Below, piece after piece: positions 1-11,569 of a DNA stretch of 46,902 bases (its first letter is position 1; the number at the start of each line of letters is the position of its first letter). Origin of the DNA: Perkinsus chesapeaki (taxonomy: Eukaryota > Perkinsozoa > Perkinsida > Perkinsidae). Position numbers and translations under genes: made by a program. The notes under the pieces were generated by a model. It did not search any database and had not been told where the DNA came from. It saw only the letters and a list, made by a program, of their open reading frames with translations. Where the stretch lies: positions 1-46,902 of the forward strand of contig JAAPAO010000251.1 of the NCBI GenBank assembly GCA_013115145.1, given 5' to 3'.

Positions 1-366
1 ACCTATGCCCCCGGAAAGCCCTTTAAACGCTGTTTCAGAATCCATAGCTCTTTTGTATTTACGATCGATATTCAATGAGAAATAAGCAATCAAAGTTGTG
101 CAATAAAACGGCTGACGTGTGCGTACGCGCAATATTAAAAATGCAGAAAAAAGTTTACCCCCGGGTTCGAACCTGGGTCACCAGCCTACCAGCCCACCAA
201 CCTAACCAGCTGAGCTATCAGGTCACTGAATATCATGCTTCACTCGAAGTGTGTATGGGTAATACCTGATAGTATTAAGTGTAGTTACGGGCTTTGTTAG
301 CCATTCCCTTACCCTCCCACTGATTTAATTGACAACTAAGACAGTACAGACTACGAGAGAAACATA
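1..366. other. Left-end flank without a protein gene
   Basis: Apart from the tRNA-like sequence at 147-224 on the minus strand, no supportable coding exon is seen here. The short open frames present have no recognisable motif and no splice-consistent continuation. The stretch lies just downstream of the stop codon of the OTU gene. Confidence 0.5.
147..224 (-). repeat. tRNA-like sequence, possible tRNA-derived SINE head or tRNA pseudogene
   Basis: Read on the minus strand, an A-box match (TAGCTCAGCTGG) covers 217-206 and a B-box match (GGTTCGAACCC) covers 173-163. Their starts are 44 nt apart, exactly the spacing in a standard tRNA, and a run of six T follows (152-147), as for RNA polymerase III termination. 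When positions 1-7 and 66-72 are laid out on this numbering the acceptor strands do not pair (only the outermost pair forms), and no convincing anticodon arm forms. I therefore see a degenerate tRNA-like element with its internal promoter kept, not a working tRNA. A SINE is inferred; a pseudogene would look the same. Confidence 0.45.
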
Positions 367-1533
367 TTAAGTAGGTACTAGTGCAGCAAAGTGACTAATA
401 TTATCGAAATATATATACAGAGGAATGGTCGCTGGAAAGGCAGCAAAGTCCGACCCGAAGGAGTACATCAAGGTGCCATCGGATACGCCAGCTGTAGTGT
501 CACGTAATATGATCAGCCGGCATCCGATGACTCGCGCCATACTGTCCGCCTCCATCCAACTTGCCCAAGACTTGTCCCGAGACATATACCGAATATATTC
601 GGCATAACTCAAAGTCTCCGGGACCAAACCATGAGAAGTCAACCAAGCTGACTCGCTGAGCTTGAAAGCATCAAACACAGCCGAGTCGACAGGATGACTC
701 CTCATGTCTTGGCAAGTTAGTCGGCGGAGAAGGCTGGGGAGCTGTTCGGGGTTGGCGTCATGGAATGGGTTATGATTAGCACGATTCAATAACCCTACGG
801 CAACTGCATTGAAGAAGCAGTTACCGTCGCCAACCACCGATATCTGAGCGAACCGTAAGTCCTGGTACTCGAAGAGGCCCGGAACAATTCCAGTCTTGTA
901 GGACAAAGTCCTAGGAAGATGGAAATGATCCTCCTCAACGCGTACAGGCCTTACGTCCGCCTCAGACAAACCAGGGAAACCAAGAGGGACATCGGAGAAG
1001 ACATGATGCTTACCAAATTGCACCAGTCTTACACCCATCGTCCATTGGTCTCCAAAAGAGTTGACAATGTCCCTAGCGGCATCATAGTAGGACCGGAAGC
1101 TCCTCGACGGTCTACCGCTAGTTCTATTGCCAACGACCAACTCCCCTTGCTGCTCCTGCACCACACCAAGCTTCGTGTAGGCGATGTGGTTCTTCTTCTC
1201 CAAACGAGTACGACCAGTAGGACGACGCCATTGAACCCTATCCCGCATCACGTACACCTGCTCCAATGTGATGTTAATATCATCAGCATTAGAAGCAGGT
1301 ACGTGCATACGAGAGGCCAGGTAGGCAGTCTTGTACTGGTCGAAGCAGGTAGCAGCAGCCTTCTTCTTCTTGTGCGCATCCTTCGGGACATTACCACCAA
1401 CCAGGACCATCAAGTAAATAGCTAGCAATGCCTGCTGTTGAGTAACAGGCATGCTAGAGACTCCCGAGAGAGAGTTGACGTACCGTGGCGAGCCACTGGC
1501 TAGCCGCTGCCGGACGATCGCCCCATAGCTCAT
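367..1533 (-). CDS. OTU-family cysteine protease (intronless)
   Basis: An uninterrupted frame of 388 codons from the ATG at 1533. The C-terminal half carries the OTU signature GDGNCFFNAVA, with the presumed nucleophile Cys near residue 239 (codon 819-817), and ends with an OTU-like His box, ISHFAALVP, with His near residue 381. OTU proteases cleave ubiquitin from substrates, and OTU domains are also carried by some mobile elements. The N-terminal 230 residues are basic, include a KKKK run near residue 56, and are not recognised. The gene has no introns although nearly all other genes in the window have many, and its codons are richer in G and C. A longer reading would need a GTG start, so the ATG at 1533 was chosen. 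OTU fold: confident; transposon or retrocopy origin: inference only. Confidence 0.75.
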   Translation of the reverse strand: MSYGAIVRQRLASGSPRYVNSLSGVSSMPVTQQQALLAIYLMVLVGGNVPKDAHKKKKAAATCFDQYKTAYLASRMHVPASNADDINITLEQVYVMRDRVQWRRPTGRTRLEKKNHIAYTKLGVVQEQQGELVVGNRTSGRPSRSFRSYYDAARDIVNSFGDQWTMGVRLVQFGKHHVFSDVPLGFPGLSEADVRPVRVEEDHFHLPRTLSYKTGIVPGLFEYQDLRFAQISVVGDGNCFFNAVAVGLLNRANHNPFHDANPEQLPSLLRRLTCQDMRSHPVDSAVFDAFKLSESAWLTSHGLVPETLSYAEYIRYMSRDKSWASWMEADSMARVIGCRLIILRDTTAGVSDGTLMYSFGSDFAAFPATIPLYIYFDNISHFAALVPT

Positions 1534-1805
1534 GAACGAAGTTGAGAAAACCTGAGCTGAAGCGGGCACATACTACCATCACGTCTAATTAGTTGTATGC
1601 CGATTGAGCACTCAACGCAATACATACCATGTATTACACGGATGAACTTGTAGTTTTTGGTTGAAAAGTATTGAATGTCAGTGTGCAATTTTAGTGCAGG
1701 ACAGCCCTGCGAGGACCACTAGCTGGTAAAGGATCTGGAATCCACTAGATCCAATCCAGACCCTGGACTAATCATAGAAGCGACCTCAGGAGCCCTGACT
1801 CGGTA

Positions 1806-1828
1806 CTCTGCGCCGCAGAGTCTGCGGC
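1806..1828. repeat. Overlapping GC-rich palindromes
   Basis: CTCTGC (1806-1811) pairs with GCAGAG (1815-1820) around a 3-nt loop. GCCGCAGA (1812-1819... arm through 1819) pairs with TCTGCGGC (1821-1828) around a single central G. The two hairpins share bases, so only one can form at a time. Role unknown. Confidence 0.6.
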
Positions 1829-1839
1829 TCAAAGTATAA

Positions 1840-1893
1840 GCCACGATCAAGCCAAGGGGAAAGCCACGATCAAGCCAAGGGGAAAGCCACGAG
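1840..1893. repeat. 23-bp tandem repeat, about 2.3 copies
   Basis: A 23-bp unit beginning GCCACGATCAAGCC occupies 1840-1862 and is repeated without change at 1863-1885, followed by the first bases of a third copy. It lies in non-coding sequence beside the GC palindromes. Confidence 0.8.
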
Positions 1894-2544
1894 GGAAGAA
1901 CCTTCGCGTGAGGTTTTCGGAAAATCCGTGTGAAACCATTTTCCACGGGTTTGGATTTTCTACGGGCATTCGACATTCCGGACTCAACTGCATTACGCCA
2001 ACAGTTATTCCGATACTGGCCTGGGATTGTCTTTCGAACTCGATGGATGTGAAGTGCCAGCACTCCAATAGTACCACCTCAAAAGGATTCAGACTTTTCT
2101 TTCTTCGGCCATTCTCGTTTTACTTCAGTGACTGAAGTTCAGTCTACCAGAGGCTTGAGATTCCTGTGGAATGTAATCTCCAAAGGGCAAGCAGCATAGC
2201 ACCCTAAACACAGCATGATATTTAAACTAGCACGTTATTCAGGCTTACTCATGCCCTCCTCTCGTTTTTTGTCGATAAGTTACAAATGGACTCCGGCGCT
2301 GCCAAGTTACTTGGCCCAAGTAGGTCCATACTCCTCTTCAATCGTCCGTAACAACCAATTACTCTTGAAATCCAGAGTAATGCGCAAAATAACGCAACTC
2401 CCGCTGAGTACTAGAGCGTGAAAAGTTTCCAATAAGCTTGCGTTTGATGAATAAAAATGGGGGAAATTATCACCCTTTTGGATGGAGCTCGACTCCAATG
2501 AGGGTTACTAACCTTACTACAAACATTACATCCCAGTTACATAA

Positions 2545-5029
<2,485 letters not shown>

Positions 5030-5222
5030 AATACAAATGTAAAGCTATGTAAAACACTTGATGATGACCAACTACGGGGGCGACCCAGGAACTATAGTAT
5101 CATACCGACAACGTAAGCCGCTGTTAATTACAAAACGGTACAAGAACCATCCAACTCAAGAAGGGTGTTATTATGGTATAATGAAGAAGCGGCATTGTGC
5201 AACTATGTACGACTATTAACGA

Positions 5223-7217
5223 TCATTTACGTTGTCTTTTAATACCCTCTGAGCTAGCACTCTCATCACTCTTTGAAGGACCCCTTTTCTTATCAGAGTA
5301 ATCCAATGTATCCTTAACACCAGGTGCCATTATGTGTATTACAACAGCTGTAAGATTATCATCAGAAAGCCGCTCATAACTTCTCCGTACTATACGCCTT
5401 GCTGCTATTTCTGGTCGGAGAGACGGTTTACCAAATAATGGAGAAATAAGAGATATAACCTATCATTATAAGGTGGTATTAACATCGTTATTAACATAAA
5501 GTATGACTGCTTACTTCTTGATCCGATAATACATCATATATACCATCAGTAGCTAAGACAACTGCCCGATCCTCACTAGGGTTTATATCAAAAACACTAA
5601 TCTCTGCCTGAGCCTGTATAACTGGCTGAGGCCTCTTTAAGGGTAGATCACCGAGTGATCGAGATACAGCCAAACCCCACTGTAAGACCTTTTAAAGATG
5701 ATATTATAAATATACTACTAAAGTACCATTACCTTATTGCCAACTCTAACTGCAGTAGGGGTAAAAACCCTCCATATACCATTAACTTGAGCCAAATTAC
5801 CACCATGTTCGGCTATCCAATGTGCTTCATCATCCCTATTAGGCTTATGATCTTCTGTTAATCTCATAGACATAGAACCATCCTGTTTACCCAATACCCC
5901 ACGAGAATCTCCTACATGGGCTGTTAGTAGCTTAATACGATGATAGGAATCAGCCCAAAATAAGCTAATAATTGCAGTTGTACCTATTGAATACATAACA
6001 ACATTTCCCATTGCATTACCTTACCATCTGGCATCTCATGATTAGCAGCTAACTGTAAGAAGTCATCATCAGTAAGAATAAAGGCTTCTCTAACACTCTG
6101 CTTTAATCGTGATACAAAAGCTTGCTCGGTTGGTTTTGCCCGTAGACATTGTGTTATAGTCTTACCCAAATGATCGACCTAAAGCCACTATCCTATAGCC
6201 ACCATAAATGACCATAATGGCCACTATATTACCACATAATCTGCACATGCTCCTCCACTATGACCATCGTATACTGCTATACCATGTACATATGGGTCAC
6301 CATCTGGTGTTTGAATTTTCATATCCAAAACGAACCTTTCAACATTGCCATTCAAATGCCCAATACCCTCATCCCCCTTGTTTTATTAATACCTATCCTC
6401 TTGTGTTGGTTTATTCCCTTTCCAAGTCTCTGCTCCTATCCATAAACTAACTCCACCATCACTTAATGACACAGGTTCCATCGTTAGTGTAGGACGTGTA
6501 TCAATCTCCTTAGGTACTGATTGAAGTTGTTCAGCACGATTATGTGAATCCCCAGCTTGATCAATATGAGTAGTAGTAGGAGCTCTACGACGTTCTTCCC
6601 ATTTCTCATGCAATACACCTACATACCACCATCTCTCCATAGTATCATAATAACCTCCTCATTACCTAATTCCATCTCAGCCTGTTTAATACTTAACTCA
6701 ATCTGTTGTCGTTTATACTGCTTCTTAGCACCATTATCCAATTCCTCCGTATTTCCTTCTCCTTCCCAATTAGGGCTCTCACGTTCACTCATAACATCTA
6801 ATTCTCTACGTAAGGATTGTAGTTGTTGTCTTAACTCCAATCGTCGTGATAATGTACTCTGTTCCAGCTTCTAGAAGTACGAAGCAGGATTAGGTTAAGT
6901 TTGATTATAAGTAAACCAAGTAAACCATAATATAAAGGCTTATGGTAGCTTTACCTCGAGGTTGCTCCTATGTAGATCGGAGAGCCTCTCATGCTTATTA
7001 AGTTGCTCCAGTCCTGGGAACCTCCTTCTACATAAGTAACAAATAAACCGCACAGGCTTTTTATTCCCTATCACAATAATACATCCAATTACCGTGTATA
7101 TTGTTATGCTATATTACTACCTGATGTTGTAGAACTGGAACCTCCCACCACTTGCTGATTACGAGATGATGAAGCCTCTGAAGAGGCTGGATGAGGAGGA
7201 GAGGGAGATGGTGACAT
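5223..7217 (-). CDS. C2H2 zinc finger - coiled coil - PP2C phosphatase fusion
   Basis: The ATG at 7217 begins a Ser/Pro-rich leader (MSPSPSPPH), followed by an exon (about 6956-7067) encoding ICYLCRRRFPG...LNKHERLSDLHRSN. This is a C-x2-C-x12-H-x6-H finger very like the one in the splicing proteins RBM5/RBM10. Next is a charged coiled-coil-like segment (LRQQLQSLRRELDVM; QYKRQQIELSIKQAEMEL). The exon near 6620-6390 runs from KWEERRRAP into the first PP2C motif, NKPTQEDR. Then come VYDGHSGG (metal-binding Asp and Gly, near 6270), AHVGDSRGVL, AVSRSLGDLP, ATDGIYDVLSDQEV and DDNLTAVVI: the full set of PP2C metal and catalytic motifs. It should be an active Mg/Mn-dependent Ser/Thr phosphatase. It ends with a basic tail (KRQRK) at 5223, possibly nuclear. 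The finger suggests an RNA-processing role, by inference. Confidence 0.85.
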
Positions 7218-7496
7218 TAGTATAACAGAGAAACTGTTAATACTCCAGTATCAGGTGATGACAGTATTATATTCTGACAGTATATTTTAACTAATCAATG
7301 TATAGATAAGCAGCAGTGAGAAGCTTATATACCTGTTACCATTACCTCATGCCTATACCCGATGAATGAATTTGATAACTATTAACACAAAGTTCAGAAC
7401 ATGTGTCACATAAAAAATCTTGCTAAGATATGCTGACACTCATTAACGGAAACTACACTTCATCTTGGTTGTTGTAGTTGTTGGTGTTATCCATCC

Positions 7497-8576
7497 CTAC
7501 TCGGGTGATGTTGACTCATCAGTGGCATTGGGGGTCTTAGATACACGCTTCCTGAGGTTATATCTACTAGACCCTCCTCTAGGGATATCCTCCTTCATAG
7601 GGGTATTGCTATCATCAGTATCTAGTATAGATGTATCATAGGTTAATCTAAGATAAGGTAACCAACCACCACAATACTCTAGCTTAGCCCCTTTACGAGG
7701 CACATTGATTGTATGACGTATAGATGCAACCATAACACCATATAAATATATACCACCTTGCTCTAAGGAATGGATAATAACGTGGAAAAGTGGGAAATTG
7801 CCAAAGTAATTATCTTGGCAATATTGTCCATAGAGGATTTCAATAACACTAACCCCCATAGCAAGTACTAATAACGATCCAGCAAACAACAGTGGACCAT
7901 ACGTGGACTTCTCCTTATCAACACAAGTATAACGCATCCAAGCAGCACCTAATGTAGCAGCAATAACAGCTGGTACTTGAATAACCAATAGGGCTGGTAT
8001 ACCACCTCTATGACCAAACCATGCTGGTACAGTACGAACACATTGTACTATAAAAAGCCATGCAATAATAGTTAATATAGCACGTATAGGGGTTGATTTT
8101 AATGGACCACCAGCCATCCAGGAATACATGAAGAATGTATAAAGTGAATTAGTTAGAACAGATGTTAAGGTTACAGCATTAAGTGGAGGGTATAATGTCA
8201 TATGAGAGAAGAATGCACAAGTATACATCCATACATCCATTAAACATAATATTAAAACTACTTTATCATATTTATAACGTATAGCTTGATAAAGTAATGT
8301 TATACCAGCTAATGGTATAGCACTTATTACTGAATAAAACTCTGCTACCCATGGTAATATCTTATAGTTAGGCTCTGGATGATCCCATAAACCATCTTCA
8401 TAACCCCAAAATATATCACTATTATTCCGAGGCCAATTACGTGTAATATAACCAACACCACCTATTAATACTATATTATAGAACCCTATGATAAATGTTA
8501 ATACACCAATAAACTCCATACCACTCATCTTGCTAGTGCTACGAAGAAAACCCAATGCTACGTCATTGCCAGTCAT
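7497..8576 (-). CDS. Alkaline-ceramidase-like (CREST superfamily) membrane hydrolase
   Basis: Single exon, 359 codons, ATG at 8576. The N-terminal region has WGYEDGLWDHPEPNYKILPW followed by VAEFYSVISAIPLA, matching the alkaline ceramidase pattern of a WG..D..C/H-rich start, then an EFxNxxSN-like helix. A Ser-His pair occurs in FFSHMTLYP (near residue 125), and FPLFHVIIHSLEQGG near residue 270 supplies the paired His residues expected for zinc. About seven hydrophobic helices span the protein. The family hydrolyses ceramide to sphingosine and fatty acid in ER or Golgi membranes. The lysine- and arginine-rich C-terminal tail is unrelated to known domains. The spacing differs from animal ACER proteins, so another CREST hydrolase remains possible. 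Confidence 0.7.
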   Translation of the reverse strand: MTGNDVALGFLRSTSKMSGMEFIGVLTFIIGFYNIVLIGGVGYITRNWPRNNSDIFWGYEDGLWDHPEPNYKILPWVAEFYSVISAIPLAGITLLYQAIRYKYDKVVLILCLMDVWMYTCAFFSHMTLYPPLNAVTLTSVLTNSLYTFFMYSWMAGGPLKSTPIRAILTIIAWLFIVQCVRTVPAWFGHRGGIPALLVIQVPAVIAATLGAAWMRYTCVDKEKSTYGPLLFAGSLLVLAMGVSVIEILYGQYCQDNYFGNFPLFHVIIHSLEQGGIYLYGVMVASIRHTINVPRKGAKLEYCGGWLPYLRLTYDTSILDTDDSNTPMKEDIPRGGSSRYNLRKRVSKTPNATDESTSPE

Positions 8577-8986
8577 TTGATGGTAGTCAAGTAGGTGATG
8601 ATAAGTAGTGATGCCACAATACTGAAACTGAAAGTAGAAGAAACAGATAGTGAAGAAGATGATAATGATGGTGTGACACTGTACATTATATCTACTAACT
8701 CAACTTATCATTAAGTTTAACATTATCAAATGGCATTTTTTTATACACCGCCGTCTTCCATTGAAATGAAATCAACTATGATAGCAATCAGACGAAGCGG
8801 TGGTGGTGGCGATTATACCAATGCAATGATTACATCTTATTCACCTTTTATTCATGTTAAAAACGGTATTAATAGGTGCCTAGTAGTACTACTACAACAT
8901 ACCCGATAAATTATCCAATACATGTTGCTACTGATGCATTGTTGATGTTGTTGCTTGTGGTGGTGGTAGTGGTGGTTGTGGTTGCT
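8577..8986. other. Intergenic spacer with a GT-rich simple tract
   Basis: No gene is supported between the ceramidase-like start and the TM9SF stop. A purine/T-rich tract built of GTG and GTT units lies at about 8951-8983, immediately beside the end of the TM9SF gene. Confidence 0.5.
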
Positions 8987-11392
8987 TTAGTCAATCTTAA
9001 TTCTCGAGTATATATACCATACAAAGTAGTAAGTGGTTATGAAAGCAGCAGTACCAAGCATTAAGAATATAGCATAGGCAACAATAAGGGAATATAAAAA
9101 GTAGAATGATAACTGCAATAGACCTGTCATATTAGTCTGTAAAAAATAATAGAAGCAGTATACATAAAAGAAGCCACTAACTGCACCTCCTGATATAAAT
9201 GATCTCCACCACCATCTATGATCCTCAGCATTAAGATGGAAATACGTATATAGTACTGTTACTGCTGCAGCTACTAAGAATACTAGTAGACAAGCTAATA
9301 GCAATATACCATATAGCGTATATATCTTAGGTCCCCATATTGAGCTAAATATATAATGTAGTTCGATATATATAGCTGAAAATGGTAGAAAACCAGCAGC
9401 AATAATTTGACATGTAAAACTCTGATACCATGTACATGATGGTATTTCTCTAGCTAGTTTATTAGTCTTGCATGGGAATAAGTTACCACCAGCTTCAGCT
9501 TTCTCTTTTATTGATTTATGTCTACCAACTATTCCACCAATTACTGTTAATGGAAAGGTAACACATGCCCACATAGCTATTATTAATAATATGGTTGCAA
9601 AGGGCCACGCTGCAGTAGAGTTATATCTAATAATAATAACAACAACCAAATTAGTGTATCATCGTAAAGAGTATATAATACTTACGCAATAGCAACAGTA
9701 TTAAGTATCATCCATATACCAAAGGCAGGTCCCATAAAGAATATAGCTGTAACAAATATATTCCATGCCCACTTCTCCCCTCCTAATGAGTTATACAGTC
9801 TAGCTGATACATAACCACCTGATAATAACAATAAGTGTATTAATATATTATTACCCGGTACTTAATTCTCTCCTCCCTATTACCCGATGCAGCTGTTATC
9901 AAGTAACATATAATTCCAGCTGTCATAACTGCTCCACGTTTATAGTAAAGTCCAACACATCCAACTAATACTACTAATATTGAAGCCAATAGGAGTTGAG
10001 TCTAAAGCAATATAAGTGAATGTGAGTATTGTTGTTGTTATTATTATTACACCAGCACCAACTGCTGCTGATAGGAACAACCTATGTACTGGTGGTCTAA
10101 ATACATCGGCATAAACCAATTTCCATCCTGTCTCCTCTTCAACTGATGCTAGCTCTTCATCTGGTATTGATAAATATCGTGATAGATCAGATCGTACAAC
10201 CTATTAAGGTACCACAGAATATTAGTATTACCAATAGTAATAAAGGGCCATACTTACTCTAATAAGGACAAGCAGAAGAAGTGATAGTATAAGCATAATA
10301 AGGACAAAGGAGTTTATTATAGCTAATACGTGAATATCGATAGGTTGACCAGCACCAGATAATAGCGCTCCCTTCAACTGCTTCTCCAAGGCTTCTGATT
10401 TTGTAATAGATGATTCAACCTGAAATAAGATAGTTATAACAAGGTCCCACTACTACCCGAGGTAATCAATACACTTACCCATTTAACAGAATAATAGAAT
10501 GGAATATCCTGCTGTTTACCATTACTACCACCTGTTATCTCAATTAGATGATCTAAACTGAGATCAGCCGTAACATTCACTGATACCACATCAGCATTAT
10601 TGTAACCGATAGAAAATTCAAGATAATTAAGTAAAAAGTATCTAAGAATATGTTAGCCATAATACCATTATACGCCAATAACACCATGGTGTTTGGTACC
10701 AAACACTGTTAGTATCACCTCGGTTTATCACTAGTATCTTGCCCATTGTCATCAGCTGATATTGCACCGAATGGCCTTACCACTGGTAATCCATCAACCT
10801 GAATATTACATTACTTGTTCATGTTTAGACTAGGTTTAATAACTTACAAACATTTCAAACATATAGCTATCCTCAATAGCTGATTTAAATATCTCTAAAT
10901 CATCTTCATTATATGTCTTCTTACATACCACTGTTTTAGGTATATCCTTTTTATATTGAATATCATATATAGAGTTAACCAATCTATCACCTCTAAGCAC
11001 CTAAAACAACAATATCATCATCAAGAAGGGGGAGGAGGAAGTGATGGTGGTGGTGATGGTAAAGCGCCGGCCATGACTTCCTCTTACCTGACCAAACGCC
11101 ATCCATTCAGGCATGATAACATCTGGCTGGCAGAATGGAAAATCATAATATCGATATGTCTCAGTAGGATTAGAGAATGGCCATACTTTATTCATACCTT
11201 ACACCAAAACATTAACAAGTGAATAATAATTAAATACCTACTCACTGGGATACTTCTCTTACGTATTGCCATCATAGCTGGCTTCTCCTCCTCCTGGGCG
11301 GCGGCAGCAACCTTGTGGGTTATATGCCCAAGTAAATTAAGAGCCACTATCAATAGTAGTATAGGTCCTTCAGATTTGACCAGAAGTACCAT
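8987..11392 (-). CDS. TM9SF/nonaspanin family membrane protein
   Basis: Multi-exon. The ATG at 11392 opens a signal-peptide-like segment (ILLLIVALNLLGHI). The luminal domain shows NPTETYRYYDFPFCQP, the acidic GDRLVNSIYDIQY, and IEDSYMFEMF. Then YSVKW, the first membrane helix (INSFVLIMLILSLLLLV), the junction GWKLVYADVFRPP, GGYVSARLYNSLGG, and the last exon (9649-8987) with FIELHYIFSSIWGPKIY-like sequence, EDHRWWWRSF and the terminal KID, a coatomer/COP-type C-terminal signal of this family. Nonaspanins sort membrane proteins in the Golgi and endosomes. All family landmarks are present in order and the terminal KID shows the C-terminus is complete. Confidence 0.92.
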
Positions 11393-11569
11393 TAGTATTA
11401 CGAACGTAAAGGTTGCTGATGAATATAGTATGTTAACATTATAACACAACAGCAGTATAGCTATTACACTATGAGGATTTGGGTATTATTTAACCACTGT
11501 GACACCCATTATATTTGGGTAACAGTAATTGTTATTATTAGAAACTAATAGTACTCTTCTATTATTACC

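Larger units (their letters stand above)
1534..2544. other. Repeat-bearing intergenic stretch
   Basis: No gene is supported. The stretch contains GC-rich overlapping palindromes at 1806-1828 and a 23-bp tandem repeat at 1840-1885. There is also a 6-bp-arm hairpin just 3' of 1720 (GGATCT with AGATCC). Open frames here are short, overlap on both strands, and have no recognisable motif. Confidence 0.5.

Noticed and set aside
919-1425. 168-codon frame antisense to the OTU gene
   Set aside because: It mirrors the OTU coding frame, has no recognisable motif, and the OTU catalytic motifs are on the other strand.
8876-9064. Hydrophobic Val-rich small protein
   Set aside because: Its Val run comes from a GTG/GTT simple tract antisense to the edge of the TM9SF gene.
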